This document shows, piece by piece, positions 18,494 to 27,472 of a DNA stretch of 64,000 nucleotides (positions are counted from its first letter, which is position 1; each line of letters starts with the position of its first letter). Below the pieces are notes generated by a model. That model saw only the letters and a program-made list of their open reading frames with translations. It had not been told where the DNA came from and made no database searches. A program made the position numbers and the translations under genes. The DNA is from Klebsiella huaxiensis (GTDB lineage: Bacteria > Pseudomonadota > Gammaproteobacteria > Enterobacterales > Enterobacteriaceae). The stretch is from the NCBI RefSeq assembly GCF_003261575.2, contig NZ_CP036175.1, positions 1,984,001-2,048,000 on the forward strand. The letters run 5' to 3'.

Positions 18494-18805
18494 ATGAATA
18501 TTGTTGGAATTACCGCCTGTACTGCAGGCATTGCCCACACTTATATCGCTAAAGAAAAACTAATTCAGGCTGCCTTGAGTCTGGGGCATAACATCAAAGT
18601 AGAAACTCAGGGGTCTATTGGTGTTGATGATAAACTTAGTCCTGAGGATATCGCTAATGCGGACATTGTTATTTTTGCGACCGATATTGGGATTGGCGGG
18701 TTAGAGCGTTTTAAGGATAAACATGTGGTCGAAGTTCCTATTGCTACCGTAGTCAAATCACCTAAATCTTTGATTCAAAAAATACAAGAAAAAATGCAAA
18801 AATAA
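18494..18805 (+). CDS. PTS IIB component, fructose family
   Basis: Stand-alone IIB of 103 residues. The phospho-acceptor Cys9 lies in GITACTAGIAHT, the hallmark of fructose-family IIB, and TQGSIGVDDKLS follows. The ATG at 18494 has a GGAG ribosome site; upstream in-frame residues to 18473 are unlikely to be translated. IIA, IIB and IIC are separate here, whereas the major fructose PTS of enterobacteria is fused. Confidence 0.92.
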   Translation: MNIVGITACTAGIAHTYIAKEKLIQAALSLGHNIKVETQGSIGVDDKLSPEDIANADIVIFATDIGIGGLERFKDKHVVEVPIATVVKSPKSLIQKIQEKMQK

Positions 18806-18831
18806 TTAACCCTAAATATGAGGGCGATAGT

Positions 18832-19905
18832 ATGTCTTACAGTATCGGTTTCAAGAAGCATATGTTGACCGGCGTTTCCTACATGATTCCTGTGGTTGTC
18901 GCAGCAGGGCTTTGTATGGCGATTGCAAAAATATTTGGCGGTGCATTTGTTGCCAATGCGACGCAAACGTTGCCCTGGTTTATCAACCAGCTTGGCGTGG
19001 TTGCAATGGGGCTCGTTGTACCGGTTCTTACTGCCGGCATTGCCTATTCCATTGCCGATCGCCCGGGTATTACCCCTGGGCTGATTCTGGGGTTTGTGGC
19101 CATTGAAATTAAAGCCGGGTTCCTGGGAGGAATGTTGGCCGGGTTCCTGGTGGGTTACGTCATACTGGCGATTCGTCGCTACTTAAAGCTTCCCTCCAGT
19201 ATGCAGGGGCTGATGCCGGTACTCTTTATCCCCTTGCTTTCAACCCTGATTATTGGCCTGGCGTTTTATCTATTTCTGGGACGTCCGGTTGCCATCGCTC
19301 AGGCGGCGGTCATTGACTGGATGGGGGGACTTATGGGCGGATCGAGGATGGTACTCGGGGGGATAATTGGTGCGATGATGGGGTTTGATCTTGGAGGGCC
19401 GGTAAATAAATCCGCATCTCTTTTCTCAAATGCCATGCTGGCTCAGGGGATTTATGGCCCGGAAGCGGCGAAAATTGTCGCGGGTATGGTTCCTCCCATC
19501 GGTGTTGCGATTTCCGTGTTTATTTCTCGGCGTAAACGCTATTCTCAGGGAGAAATTGAAGCAGCGAAAGCCGCGTTTCCTCTCGGATTATGCTTTATCA
19601 CTGAAGGCGTCCTGCCGTTTGCTGCTGCCGATCCGCTGCGGGTCATTCCTGCCTGTATGGCCGGTTCCGCCACAGCCGCCTCGCTAACGATGCTGTGGAA
19701 CGTTACCAGCACAGTTCCTCACGGTGGGATCTTTGTTATTCCCATCATGGGACACCCATGGGGATTTGTCGCTGCGTTAATCATCGGCAGCCTGATTACT
19801 GCCGCAGTATTAACCATCCTCAAACCAGTATTAAAAGCATCCGATCAGCAAGATGGCGATGAAGAGGAACCAGAAGTTGACGATTTTGAGATTAGCATTA
19901 AATAG
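18832..19905 (+). CDS. PTS IIC permease, fructose family
   Basis: Inner-membrane sugar channel of 357 residues with about nine hydrophobic segments. Fructose-family landmarks include ADRPGITPGLILG and MGFDLGGPVNKSASLFSNAM, and FITEGVLPFAAADP in the conserved loop. The acidic C-terminal tail (GDEEEPEVDDFE) is unusual. It defines a sugar transporter of fructose-like specificity; the actual sugar is unknown. Confidence 0.92.
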   Translation: MSYSIGFKKHMLTGVSYMIPVVVAAGLCMAIAKIFGGAFVANATQTLPWFINQLGVVAMGLVVPVLTAGIAYSIADRPGITPGLILGFVAIEIKAGFLGGMLAGFLVGYVILAIRRYLKLPSSMQGLMPVLFIPLLSTLIIGLAFYLFLGRPVAIAQAAVIDWMGGLMGGSRMVLGGIIGAMMGFDLGGPVNKSASLFSNAMLAQGIYGPEAAKIVAGMVPPIGVAISVFISRRKRYSQGEIEAAKAAFPLGLCFITEGVLPFAAADPLRVIPACMAGSATAASLTMLWNVTSTVPHGGIFVIPIMGHPWGFVAALIIGSLITAAVLTILKPVLKASDQQDGDEEEPEVDDFEISIK

Positions 19906-19947
19906 TACATCGCTTACTCAAGATTATTTTAATAGTTGAGGTCCAGT

Positions 19948-21672
19948 ATGTATATTTTGAACGGCATTGCAGCGTCGCCAGGAATCGCTTTTTGTCAGAT
20001 TCAGGTGGTACGTAACAATCACAGGTATGCTGAATATTCTGATGCCAGAGAGCCCTCCTGTGAGTGGGACCGCTTTTTAACTGCATTACAGAATTGCATT
20101 GAAAGTATGGCTAAATTTCATCAGCAAGCACGCCAGCAATACACTGATGATATGGCTAAGATTTATAAAGCTTATCTGTTAATGTTGCAGGATGAAGATT
20201 ATATTGCAAATATCCGGGAGAATATTTTCTCCGATTTGTGCGCTGAGCTGGCGGTTATCAATGAAACAGAGAGGTTGGTTGGATGCTTATCAAAGTCTAA
20301 GTCGATTTATTTGAATCAGCGAGTTGAGGATATTCGCGCAATAGAAAAAATGCTGCTGGACTGCCTGGCGAATAAAATTATTGTTGAGCTATCCGATTGT
20401 CCGCAAAAAATGATTATTGTTGCGGATGAACTGACGCCAGCGGATACCATTGTCTATAATCCTGAACAGCTGCAGGGATTTATCACTTGCCGCGGAGGGG
20501 TGACTTCTCACTCGGTGATTCTGGCTAAAGAGCTGGGGATCCCTGCCATTGTTGGTGTCACGATGGATCTCGACAGCTTGGTAGACGGTCAGCCAGCGAT
20601 CGTTGATGGCGACAGTGGGGTTATCTATGTTGATCCTGATGAGCAGTGTATCGCTCGGTATCAACAGCTCATTACACAATTAGCGCAGCGCAAAGCAGCA
20701 CTAAGGCGTTTTGTTATCGATGCTGCCCATACGCCGGAGAAGATTGCAGTGTGCGCCAATATTACGGCTCTTAGCGAAGCTCAGAAAGCTCTCGAACAGT
20801 ATGCCGATGGTATTGGACTGGTCAGGACCGAATTTTTGTACATGAATCGAGATCGGTTTCCGGATGAGGATGAACAGTTTCATTTTTATCAATCGCTGGC
20901 CCTGCTTATGGCACAAAAGGAGATTGTCATTCGTACCCTGGATATCGGCGGGGACAAGCAGGCGGATTACATTGGTATTCCTGCGGAGGAGAATCCATTT
21001 CTTGGCTATCGAGCTGTTCGCTACTGTCTGGATAATAAAGATATTTTCAAGCAACAGCTGCGAGCTATTATTCGTGCCTCGGCGTTTGGCCGGATTAAAA
21101 TATTAATTCCGATGATTGCCACGCTGGAAGAGCTTTGGGAAACAAAGGCGCTGATAGCTGATATTAAGCAGTCATTAAGTATGCAGCAAATTGCATATGA
21201 CGAAAATATACCTGTCGGCATAATGATTGAGACACCTGCTGCTGCCATGCTTGCTGATGTTTTTGCCAGCCGCTGCGATTTTTTCAGTATCGGTAGTAAC
21301 GATCTTACGCAATATATCACCGCCAGCGATCGAAATAACAGCAAAGTCCAGCACTTATATCAGCCGCATCATCCTGCGGTGTTGCGTGCGATTAAGCAAG
21401 TTATTGATGCTGCAAAAAAACACCTTATTCCTGTTCACGTGTGTGGCGAAATAGCTTCAAATAAAAATATGCTACCTTTCCTGATTGCCGCCGGTGTTGA
21501 TGAACTCAGCGTCACGCCATTAAGCGTCCCGCAAGTGAAATATACGGTAGCGAAAATGGCAACGGTGAAATGCGAATCATGGCTGAAATCAATCTTGTCA
21601 ACATATGAAATGGAAAAAATAGAGTCATTGCTCTCCGGAATGGCTAAAGAAATAGACGTTCTAGAATTTTAG
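19948..21672 (+). CDS. PTS Enzyme I (phosphoenolpyruvate-protein phosphotransferase)
   Basis: Starts the phosphorelay by moving phosphate from PEP to HPr. It has 574 residues, the size of PtsI, and begins MYILNGIAASPGIAF from an ATG with a GAGG ribosome site. The active His188 is in CRGGVTSHSVILAKELGIPA. The PEP-binding region (GLVRTEFLYM, then IGSNDLTQY near the C-terminal third) is intact. A second Enzyme I beside its own HPr suggests a phosphorelay partly insulated from PtsHI. No NTR-type GAF domain is present. Confidence 0.93.
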   Translation: MYILNGIAASPGIAFCQIQVVRNNHRYAEYSDAREPSCEWDRFLTALQNCIESMAKFHQQARQQYTDDMAKIYKAYLLMLQDEDYIANIRENIFSDLCAELAVINETERLVGCLSKSKSIYLNQRVEDIRAIEKMLLDCLANKIIVELSDCPQKMIIVADELTPADTIVYNPEQLQGFITCRGGVTSHSVILAKELGIPAIVGVTMDLDSLVDGQPAIVDGDSGVIYVDPDEQCIARYQQLITQLAQRKAALRRFVIDAAHTPEKIAVCANITALSEAQKALEQYADGIGLVRTEFLYMNRDRFPDEDEQFHFYQSLALLMAQKEIVIRTLDIGGDKQADYIGIPAEENPFLGYRAVRYCLDNKDIFKQQLRAIIRASAFGRIKILIPMIATLEELWETKALIADIKQSLSMQQIAYDENIPVGIMIETPAAAMLADVFASRCDFFSIGSNDLTQYITASDRNNSKVQHLYQPHHPAVLRAIKQVIDAAKKHLIPVHVCGEIASNKNMLPFLIAAGVDELSVTPLSVPQVKYTVAKMATVKCESWLKSILSTYEMEKIESLLSGMAKEIDVLEF

Positions 21673-21766
21673 TCGTTAGTTAAAGAGTTCATCTGTTATT
21701 TCAGATAATTAGATCTGGAAGGGATGAGTGTTGTGTAAAATCACTTTCTATGCAGAGGTATAAAAC

Positions 21767-22630
21767 ATGTATGTCACAATGAAAACTATTTTAGATGATG
21801 CTAATCGCCATTATTATGGCGTTATTTCCGCCAGCGTTATTAATCTTGAGTTAGTCCGTGGGGCGATTCGGGCAGCACAAGAGGAGAATGCACCGATCAT
21901 TATTAATATAGGTCAGGGGCAAATGAGTAAGCACGGTGATGGTGAAATTATCTCTAAGATTGTACGGACTCTGGCAGCGCGTGCAACCGTACCGGTAGCG
22001 CTGAATCTTGATCACGGTAAAGATTATGAGCGTATTACCCACGCTTTTCGCCATCAGTTTTCATCCATTATGATTGATGCCTCCGAATATCCGATGGAAG
22101 AGAATATTCGGCGCACCAAAGATGTCGTAACTTTATGCCACTCGCAAAATGTGACAGTTGAAGGAGAGATCGGTTTTATTGGTCAGGCCGCCAATGCGGA
22201 TGATGAAAAATTTGACCTCTATACTCGCGTTGAAGATGCTGTCCATTTCTTTGAGGCTACCGGAGTTGATGCGCTGGCGATAGCCGTGGGGACTGCGCAT
22301 GGTAAATACCCGGCCAATCGTGCACCTAAAATCGATTTTGATCGTATCAGCCAAATTAAACAAGCTACTCAGAAACCGCTGGTGCTTCATGGAGGGTCTG
22401 ATTCCGGGGAAGAAAATATCCGCCAGGCCGTTATTTGCGGCATTAATAAAATTAACGTTTGTACCGACACGTTCGTCAGCTGCAAAGAGGGCTTGAGAAC
22501 AATGCTGCAAGAGACGCCGGATATTGATTTCATGTCTATGATGATCAATATGGAAAATCAGGCTAAAGAAACGCTACAAAACTATATTCGTATTTCTGGC
22601 TCCAGCGGTAAAGCGAGTCACTTTAGATAA
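21767..22630 (+). CDS. Class II ketose-bisphosphate aldolase (GatY/KbaY/FbaA family)
   Basis: Zinc-dependent aldolase of 287 residues; family members cleave fructose- or tagatose-1,6-bisphosphate, or related ketose phosphates, to dihydroxyacetone phosphate and an aldehyde. The zinc His is in NLDHGKDYE, followed by EGEIGFIG, AVGTAHGKYP and LHGGSDSG. It lies 94 bases after Enzyme I. No sugar-phosphate kinase is in the operon, so either a kinase elsewhere makes the bisphosphate or the aldolase acts on the PTS monophosphate directly. Confidence 0.88.
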   Translation: MYVTMKTILDDANRHYYGVISASVINLELVRGAIRAAQEENAPIIINIGQGQMSKHGDGEIISKIVRTLAARATVPVALNLDHGKDYERITHAFRHQFSSIMIDASEYPMEENIRRTKDVVTLCHSQNVTVEGEIGFIGQAANADDEKFDLYTRVEDAVHFFEATGVDALAIAVGTAHGKYPANRAPKIDFDRISQIKQATQKPLVLHGGSDSGEENIRQAVICGINKINVCTDTFVSCKEGLRTMLQETPDIDFMSMMINMENQAKETLQNYIRISGSSGKASHFR

Positions 22631-22730
22631 ATTATCACAACCTTAAACACCGGGTTTTATAGCAAACGACTTAGCTTGCGCGCAGGCGCCAGGGGATTCG
22701 TACGCCCGCGCGCGGTCTGGAGGAAAAATA

Positions 22731-23150
22731 ATGCAATATTCGGTAAAAATTGGACAGTATGATGGAACTGGCCTGCAGTGCATGGTTGAAAGCGCTGACT
22801 GGTTTGTCGGAATAAAAAACTGGAAACCCGAAAATGATATCCAGTATATCGATACGCTAGAACGCCATTTATTAACTGACGAGGTTTTTATTTTGTTAGA
22901 TGGGAAATGTACTCTGCTGGTTATTGATGAAAATGATAGCGCAAAATTTCATTTTCAATATATTTCAATGGAACCTTATAAGGTGTACTGCATCCCGAAA
23001 GGTGCCTGGCACAATACGATTACCTGGCCAGGCGTCAAGCTGGCGTTGATCGAAAATCGTAACACCAGCGTGGAGAACAGCGAGTTTATGCTGTTAAGCC
23101 GCGCTATGCGCGAGCAAATAATCTCTGCGCTGGCATCACCTGTTAGCTAA
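22731..23150 (+). CDS. Small cupin-fold protein
   Basis: Protein of 139 residues with a single beta-barrel cupin pattern: RHLLTDEVFILLDGKCTLLV in the first motif and the second-motif segment YCIPKGAWHNTI. The metal-ligand His and Glu are reduced compared with classical cupins. A good GGAGG ribosome site precedes the ATG. It is 100 bases after the aldolase and AT-rich like the PTS genes, so it probably belongs to that operon, perhaps as a sugar-phosphate isomerase or sensor. It ends four bases before the stop of the convergent aminotransferase. Confidence 0.7.
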   Translation: MQYSVKIGQYDGTGLQCMVESADWFVGIKNWKPENDIQYIDTLERHLLTDEVFILLDGKCTLLVIDENDSAKFHFQYISMEPYKVYCIPKGAWHNTITWPGVKLALIENRNTSVENSEFMLLSRAMREQIISALASPVS

Positions 23151-23154
23151 GACA

Positions 23155-24363
23155 TCAACGGAGTTCTCCGCAAGCGCGGGCGATGCTCTGACAGGCTGAG
23201 TCCAGCAGGGCATCATCCAGCGCGTAAGCCAGACGCAGATACCCTGGTGCGCCAAACGCCGTCCCGGGTAGAGTGGCAACATGAGCTTCGGTTAACAGGT
23301 AATCGGCAACCGCAACGTCATCATTGAGCTGAACGCCTGCGGGGGTTGATTTACCGATAAGGCCGGAACAATTTGCGAAGATATAAAATGCGGCCTGCGG
23401 CGCGCTGGCGCTTAGCCCATCGACCTGGTCTATCATCGCCATCACTCGATCGCGGCGCCTGACGAGGATGGCCTGCCACTGCGGCAGAAAATCGGCGGGT
23501 TGGGTCAGCGCGGCAACGCCCGCAGCTTGCGCGAGCGAACAAGGATTGGAGGTGCTTTGCGATTGAAGAATCGTCATTGCAGAAATTAACCAGGCAGGCC
23601 CGGCGGCATAGCCCAGGCGCCAGCCGGTCATGGAAAACCCTTTGGAGAGGCCATTCACCGTCAAGATACGCTCACGCAGTGCTGGCGCAACCTGAGCCAG
23701 CGTGCAGAAAGGTGCGCCGTCGTAGCGCAGCGCCTCATAAATATCGTCCGCCAGAATCAGTACCTGCGGTGCAGCCTGCAGTATTTTCGCCAGCGCCTGC
23801 AGCTCCTCGTAGCTGTACAGCGCACCCGTTGGATTGGATGGGGAGTTGAGGATAAGCCAGCGGGTACGTGGAGTAATGGCTGCGGCCAGAGACTGCGGCG
23901 TCAGCTTCCAGCCATTTTGTTCCTGGGTTGCAACGATGACGGGCTCGCCATCCGCCAGCGCTACCATATCGGGATAGGAAACCCAGTAAGGTGCGGGAAT
24001 AATGGCTTCCAGACCGCTGCTCAGCGTGGCCTGTAGCGCATTAAAAATCAGCTGCTTAGCACCTGTGCCGGCAATAATCTCCTGAGAGGTGAAGCGCAGG
24101 TCATTGTCACGGGTGAATTTATCAATAATGGCGGCTTTAAGGGCGGCGGTGCCGCCGACCGCGGTGTATTTTGTTTCACCTTGACGGATAGCGTCGATAC
24201 CCGCCTGGCCAATCGCCGCAGGCGTAGCAAAGTCCAGTTCACCGAGGCCAAGACTAATAATGTCGATTTTCTGCTGCTGCAGGGTACGGACCCGGTCGGC
24301 GATGGCCGCCGTCGGCGACGGGCGAACTCGCCGCATACGCGGCGCGAGAAATTGTGCTGACAT
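23155..24363 (-). CDS. Class I/II PLP aminotransferase (aspartate aminotransferase-like)
   Basis: Fold-type I pyridoxal-phosphate aminotransferase, 402 residues from the ATG at 24363 (MSAQFLAPRMRRVRPSPTAA). The frame is open further upstream, but that region includes the dapA-like stop and is not homologous. Visible motifs are NSPSNPTGALYS and the PLP-lysine region LSKGFSMTGWRLGYAAGP. It resembles subfamily Ib aspartate/prephenate aminotransferases. It is the last gene of the leftward pxpA-dapA-aminotransferase set, which suggests that it transaminates a product of that pathway; the partner keto acid is unknown. Confidence 0.88.
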   Translation of the reverse strand: MSAQFLAPRMRRVRPSPTAAIADRVRTLQQQKIDIISLGLGELDFATPAAIGQAGIDAIRQGETKYTAVGGTAALKAAIIDKFTRDNDLRFTSQEIIAGTGAKQLIFNALQATLSSGLEAIIPAPYWVSYPDMVALADGEPVIVATQEQNGWKLTPQSLAAAITPRTRWLILNSPSNPTGALYSYEELQALAKILQAAPQVLILADDIYEALRYDGAPFCTLAQVAPALRERILTVNGLSKGFSMTGWRLGYAAGPAWLISAMTILQSQSTSNPCSLAQAAGVAALTQPADFLPQWQAILVRRRDRVMAMIDQVDGLSASAPQAAFYIFANCSGLIGKSTPAGVQLNDDVAVADYLLTEAHVATLPGTAFGAPGYLRLAYALDDALLDSACQSIARACGELR

Positions 24364-24425
24364 AGTGCTCTCTTTGGTTAGACGCCGCATTTCATCGCGC
24401 GGCGTATTCGTTTGTTTCAGGGGAT

Positions 24426-25349
24426 TCAGGCCGGTAGCGAGACGCCGCTGCGGGCATCGGCGGCGAGTCGCTGAAGCTCCGCCTGGGTTTCGGCAATCAC
24501 CTCCGGGGTAACATCGACTAGCGGTGAACGTACATGTCCGCCGTTGAAGCCGCGCAGATTCATTGCTGCCTTCACCAACTGCGGCTGGCCATGGCGACGC
24601 GCAAGAGCACGGAAGCCGTACCATAGGCGGTGCAGCTCTCTGGCGGCGATGGCATCGCCTCGCTCCAGCGCGCGGAAACTGGCTAATACCAGCTCAGGCA
24701 GCGCACCGCTGTTGGTCGTGCTTATCCCATCGAAACCGCACATCATTGGGCCTAAAAATGCCAGGTCTGAAGCGCAGAACAGGCGCAGACGCCCGGACAA
24801 CCGGTTGGCGATTTGGTCAATAACGGTTGGACTCAGGTCGCCTTGTTTGATGCCTACAACCTGCGGAATATCTGCCAACTGCTCCAGAAGCGCAGGGGGG
24901 AGGGTAATGCCGATACCCGGCGCGTTGTAGACCAGAATCCCGGTTTTAGATAACGGCGCCATTTGCTGGAAAAAATTCACGATTTGCATATCGGTGACTT
25001 CGGAAACAAAAGGCGGCGTAACCATCGGCAGGCCGCCGAGATCGCCTGCCAGCGTGGTTAATTCACGGACTACCCGGGCATCGGAGCCTGCGCTGCACAG
25101 CATCACCGGAACGCGGTCGCCGACAACCTGCATCACGTGACGGAAAATGGTTGCTCGCTCCTCAGGGCTCAGCGCCGGGAATTCGCCGTAGGTTCCGCCT
25201 ATCAGGACGCCGTCATAGCCGAGGTCAATGACGCGCTCGATATTGGCGGCCAGACCGGCGAAATCAATCTCTCCCTGTTCGGTAAAAGGGGTCACGGTAA
25301 TATTGAAGATCCCGCGTAGTCTTTCACGGCATTCAACCCTGTCTTTCAT
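24426..25349 (-). CDS. DapA-family Schiff-base lyase/synthase (copy 1)
   Basis: TIM-barrel enzyme of the dihydrodipicolinate synthase/N-acetylneuraminate lyase family, 307 residues. The family motifs are complete: GGTYGEFPAL in place of GTTGE, VYNAPG with the catalytic Tyr, and VVGIKQGDLS with the Schiff-base Lys. It probably performs an aldol cleavage or deamination of a 2-keto acid, not lysine synthesis, because of its catabolic context. A GGAGAGAG ribosome site lies before the ATG. A second, more divergent DapA-like gene is in the rightward arm at 32572. Confidence 0.88.
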   Translation of the reverse strand: MKDRVECRERLRGIFNITVTPFTEQGEIDFAGLAANIERVIDLGYDGVLIGGTYGEFPALSPEERATIFRHVMQVVGDRVPVMLCSAGSDARVVRELTTLAGDLGGLPMVTPPFVSEVTDMQIVNFFQQMAPLSKTGILVYNAPGIGITLPPALLEQLADIPQVVGIKQGDLSPTVIDQIANRLSGRLRLFCASDLAFLGPMMCGFDGISTTNSGALPELVLASFRALERGDAIAARELHRLWYGFRALARRHGQPQLVKAAMNLRGFNGGHVRSPLVDVTPEVIAETQAELQRLAADARSGVSLPA

Positions 25350-25367
25350 CTCTCTCTCCTTAACTGG

Positions 25368-25386
25368 TCATGCCACGATGGCATGA
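25368..25386 (-). repeat. Stem-loop in leader of DapA-like gene 1
   Basis: Perfect eight-base arms TCATGCCA and TGGCATGA with a three-base loop, immediately before the ribosome site of the dapA-like gene. It could be an operator, an RNA-stabilising hairpin or a processing site. The remaining spacer to pxpA also carries repeated TGCAC/GTGCA motifs (25428-25470) whose meaning is unknown. Confidence 0.4.
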
Positions 25387-25480
25387 CGATGCTTTGGTGG
25401 TTGGTGACCGGCGGCTGCCTGTCGATGGTGCAAATGTGCACGATAAGTGCGCATCATTTGTGCATTTATGTTGCAACGGC

Positions 25481-26257
25481 TTATAGATGACTCAGCTGGC
25501 TGAGCGGGCGAATGACGACGCCAGCGGCGGTCAGACGTTCGCGCAGCGTGCGGGCGATGGCCACGCCCTGCGGGTTATCGCCATGGACGCATAGGGTATG
25601 AACGGGCATTGGGATTTTGACCCCGCTAATGGTACGAATCGCTTGTTCTTCAATCATTTGTAGCGCACGACTGGCGGCGCGTTCGGGGTCGTGGATGATG
25701 GCGTCCGGCAAATGTCGCGGCAGAGTCAATCCGTTTTCACCGTAGCTGCGGTCGGCGAACACTTCACAGGCGACGCGCAGCCCGGCCTTGCGCGCCGCGC
25801 GTTCTGTCGCATTGTGCGGCGTAGTGACCAGCACCAGCTGGCGGTCCACGGCGAGAATAGCGCTGACGATGGCTTCCGATAAGGCATCGTCGGTGAAGGC
25901 CTGGGTAGCCATTGCGCCGTGTAGCTTGACGTGGGTCATCATATGACCGCAGACCCGCGCCATGGCCTGCATGGCGCCCAGTTGGTACACCACCATTTTG
26001 CCAACGTCCGCTGGGCTATCACCGGTAATCGTGCGCCTGCCAAAACCCCAAAGATCAAGAAACCCCGGATGGGCCCCGACGTCCAGCCCGCGCGCTCTGG
26101 CATGGGTGATAGTGCGGTACATCACCAGCGCATCGCCGGCGTGAAAACCACAGGCGACGTTGGCGGAGGTCACCAGATCCAGCATGGCTTCATCGTCGCC
26201 AACGCTGAATTGACCAAAACTTTCACCCAGATCTGAATTCAGGTCCACTTCTTGCAT
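25481..26257 (-). CDS. pxpA: 5-oxoprolinase subunit A (LamB/YcsF family)
   Basis: Subunit of the bacterial ATP-dependent 5-oxoprolinase PxpABC, which opens pyroglutamate to glutamate. It has 258 residues from the ATG at 26257 (MQEVDLNSDLGESFGQF, with GAGGAG as ribosome site); the longer frame to 26392 crosses the operator and is rejected. Family motifs VTSANVACGFHAGD, VGAHPGFLDLWGFGRR and CVHGDNPQG are present. pxpA is transcribed leftward, apart from pxpB and pxpC in the rightward operon; in E. coli the pxp genes lie together. The activity may be on a different cyclic amide here. Confidence 0.92.
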   Translation of the reverse strand: MQEVDLNSDLGESFGQFSVGDDEAMLDLVTSANVACGFHAGDALVMYRTITHARARGLDVGAHPGFLDLWGFGRRTITGDSPADVGKMVVYQLGAMQAMARVCGHMMTHVKLHGAMATQAFTDDALSEAIVSAILAVDRQLVLVTTPHNATERAARKAGLRVACEVFADRSYGENGLTLPRHLPDAIIHDPERAASRALQMIEEQAIRTISGVKIPMPVHTLCVHGDNPQGVAIARTLRERLTAAGVVIRPLSQLSHL

Positions 26258-26275
26258 GATTACTCCTCGAGACAG

Positions 26276-26287
26276 TTGGTATACCAA
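26276..26287. promoter_or_regulatory. Perfect palindromic operator TTGGTATACCAA
   Basis: Twelve-base palindrome of the type bound by GntR/FCD repressors, in the divergent promoter region between pxpA (19 bases to its ATG) and the binding-protein gene (95 bases). The FCD-type GntR regulator at 31878 in the rightward operon is the obvious candidate. Binding here could repress both arms at once. Confidence 0.65.
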
Positions 26288-26382
26288 ATGCATGCAATGA
26301 GAATGCCAAAGGGTAAAAGCCAAAATGACGTCGCTGGCGAATGTGCCGATGAGCGAATGTTTAACCAGGAGAGAGTGAGCAG

Positions 26383-27432
26383 ATGAAACCATCGATCAAA
26401 GCAGGCTGTCTGACATTGGGCCTGTTGACCATGAGCTATAGCCTGTCCGCCAGCGCGGATGAGCTCTATTTTGCTAGCTGGGGCGGAGCCTATCAGGATG
26501 CGATTCGTGAAGCCTGGCTGAAGCCCTTCAATAAAGAAACCGGTATTGATGTCGTGGAGGATACCGACCCGCAGGTCAGTAAACTAAAAGCCATGCAGGA
26601 TACCGATACTGTGTCATGGGATGTGGTGACGGAGAATAGCTCGCGCCTGGCTCGCGGCATTAAGCTCGGGGTGTTTGAAAAGATCACCCCGGAAATGGTT
26701 AATCAGCAGCATGTTATCCCCGGCGCGCGTAATGATTACGGCGTCCCGTCTGAGATTTTCTCCACCCTGATAGGCTTCTCAAGCAAGGTCTTCCCGGAGG
26801 GGAAACCGCAGCCGAAAACCTTCGCTGATTTTTGGGATGTGAAGAAATTCCCCGGTAAACGCACCTTGCAGGATGAACCGGCTACGGTTATCGAAGCCGC
26901 GCTCATTGCCGATGGCGTCAAGCCGGAAGATGTCTATAAAACGCTCAGCACCCCGGAGGGGGTCGATCGGGCGATGAACCAGATTAAGAAAATCAAACCC
27001 TATGTGGCGAAATGGTGGAAGAGCGGCGCGGAACCGGTACAGGCGCTCTCCAGCGGTGAAGTGGTGATGGCTTTAGGCTGGAACGGCCGCTTCCAGTCGG
27101 GAATTGACTCTGGCGTGCCGATCAAAATGTCATGGGATGATTCTGTCGCGCAGGTTGGCTACTTTGCGCTGGTCAAAGGGGCCCACAACCGCGACGCGGC
27201 GCTGAAGCTACTCAACTATATTATTTCGCCGCAGCATCAGGCTGAGTTCAGTAAGTACATCGCCTATGGCCCGACCACCAGCGAGGCGATGCAATACATC
27301 GACAAAGCGCGTCAGGAACGTTTGCCGTCCACCCCGGAACGATTGCAGCACACTCTGTTTATGGATGCCGGATGGTGGGACAAAAATGGCCCGGCCATCA
27401 TTGAGCGCTACAACCAGGTGCGTGCGCAATAA
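26383..27432 (+). CDS. ABC transporter substrate-binding protein (PotD-like)
   Basis: Periplasmic binding protein of 349 residues with a Sec signal peptide ending near SLSASA-DE. The mature start LYFASWGGAYQDAIREAW and the later VMALGWNGRF are typical of the spermidine/putrescine and related carboxylate/opine binders. It is the first gene of the rightward arm, with an AGGAGAGA ribosome site. Specificity cannot be read off. The neighbouring oxoprolinase and deacylase genes suggest a cyclic or N-acylated amino acid, not a polyamine. Confidence 0.88.
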   Translation: MKPSIKAGCLTLGLLTMSYSLSASADELYFASWGGAYQDAIREAWLKPFNKETGIDVVEDTDPQVSKLKAMQDTDTVSWDVVTENSSRLARGIKLGVFEKITPEMVNQQHVIPGARNDYGVPSEIFSTLIGFSSKVFPEGKPQPKTFADFWDVKKFPGKRTLQDEPATVIEAALIADGVKPEDVYKTLSTPEGVDRAMNQIKKIKPYVAKWWKSGAEPVQALSSGEVVMALGWNGRFQSGIDSGVPIKMSWDDSVAQVGYFALVKGAHNRDAALKLLNYIISPQHQAEFSKYIAYGPTTSEAMQYIDKARQERLPSTPERLQHTLFMDAGWWDKNGPAIIERYNQVRAQ

Positions 27433-27472
27433 CGGCGCGCGAAACATAAGTTGATTCAGTGAGTCACTGGGC

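Noticed and set aside
26258..26392. Longer pxpA frame to 26392
   Set aside because: It would run through the operator and the divergent gene start; the family begins at MQEVDLNSDLG with a good ribosome site.
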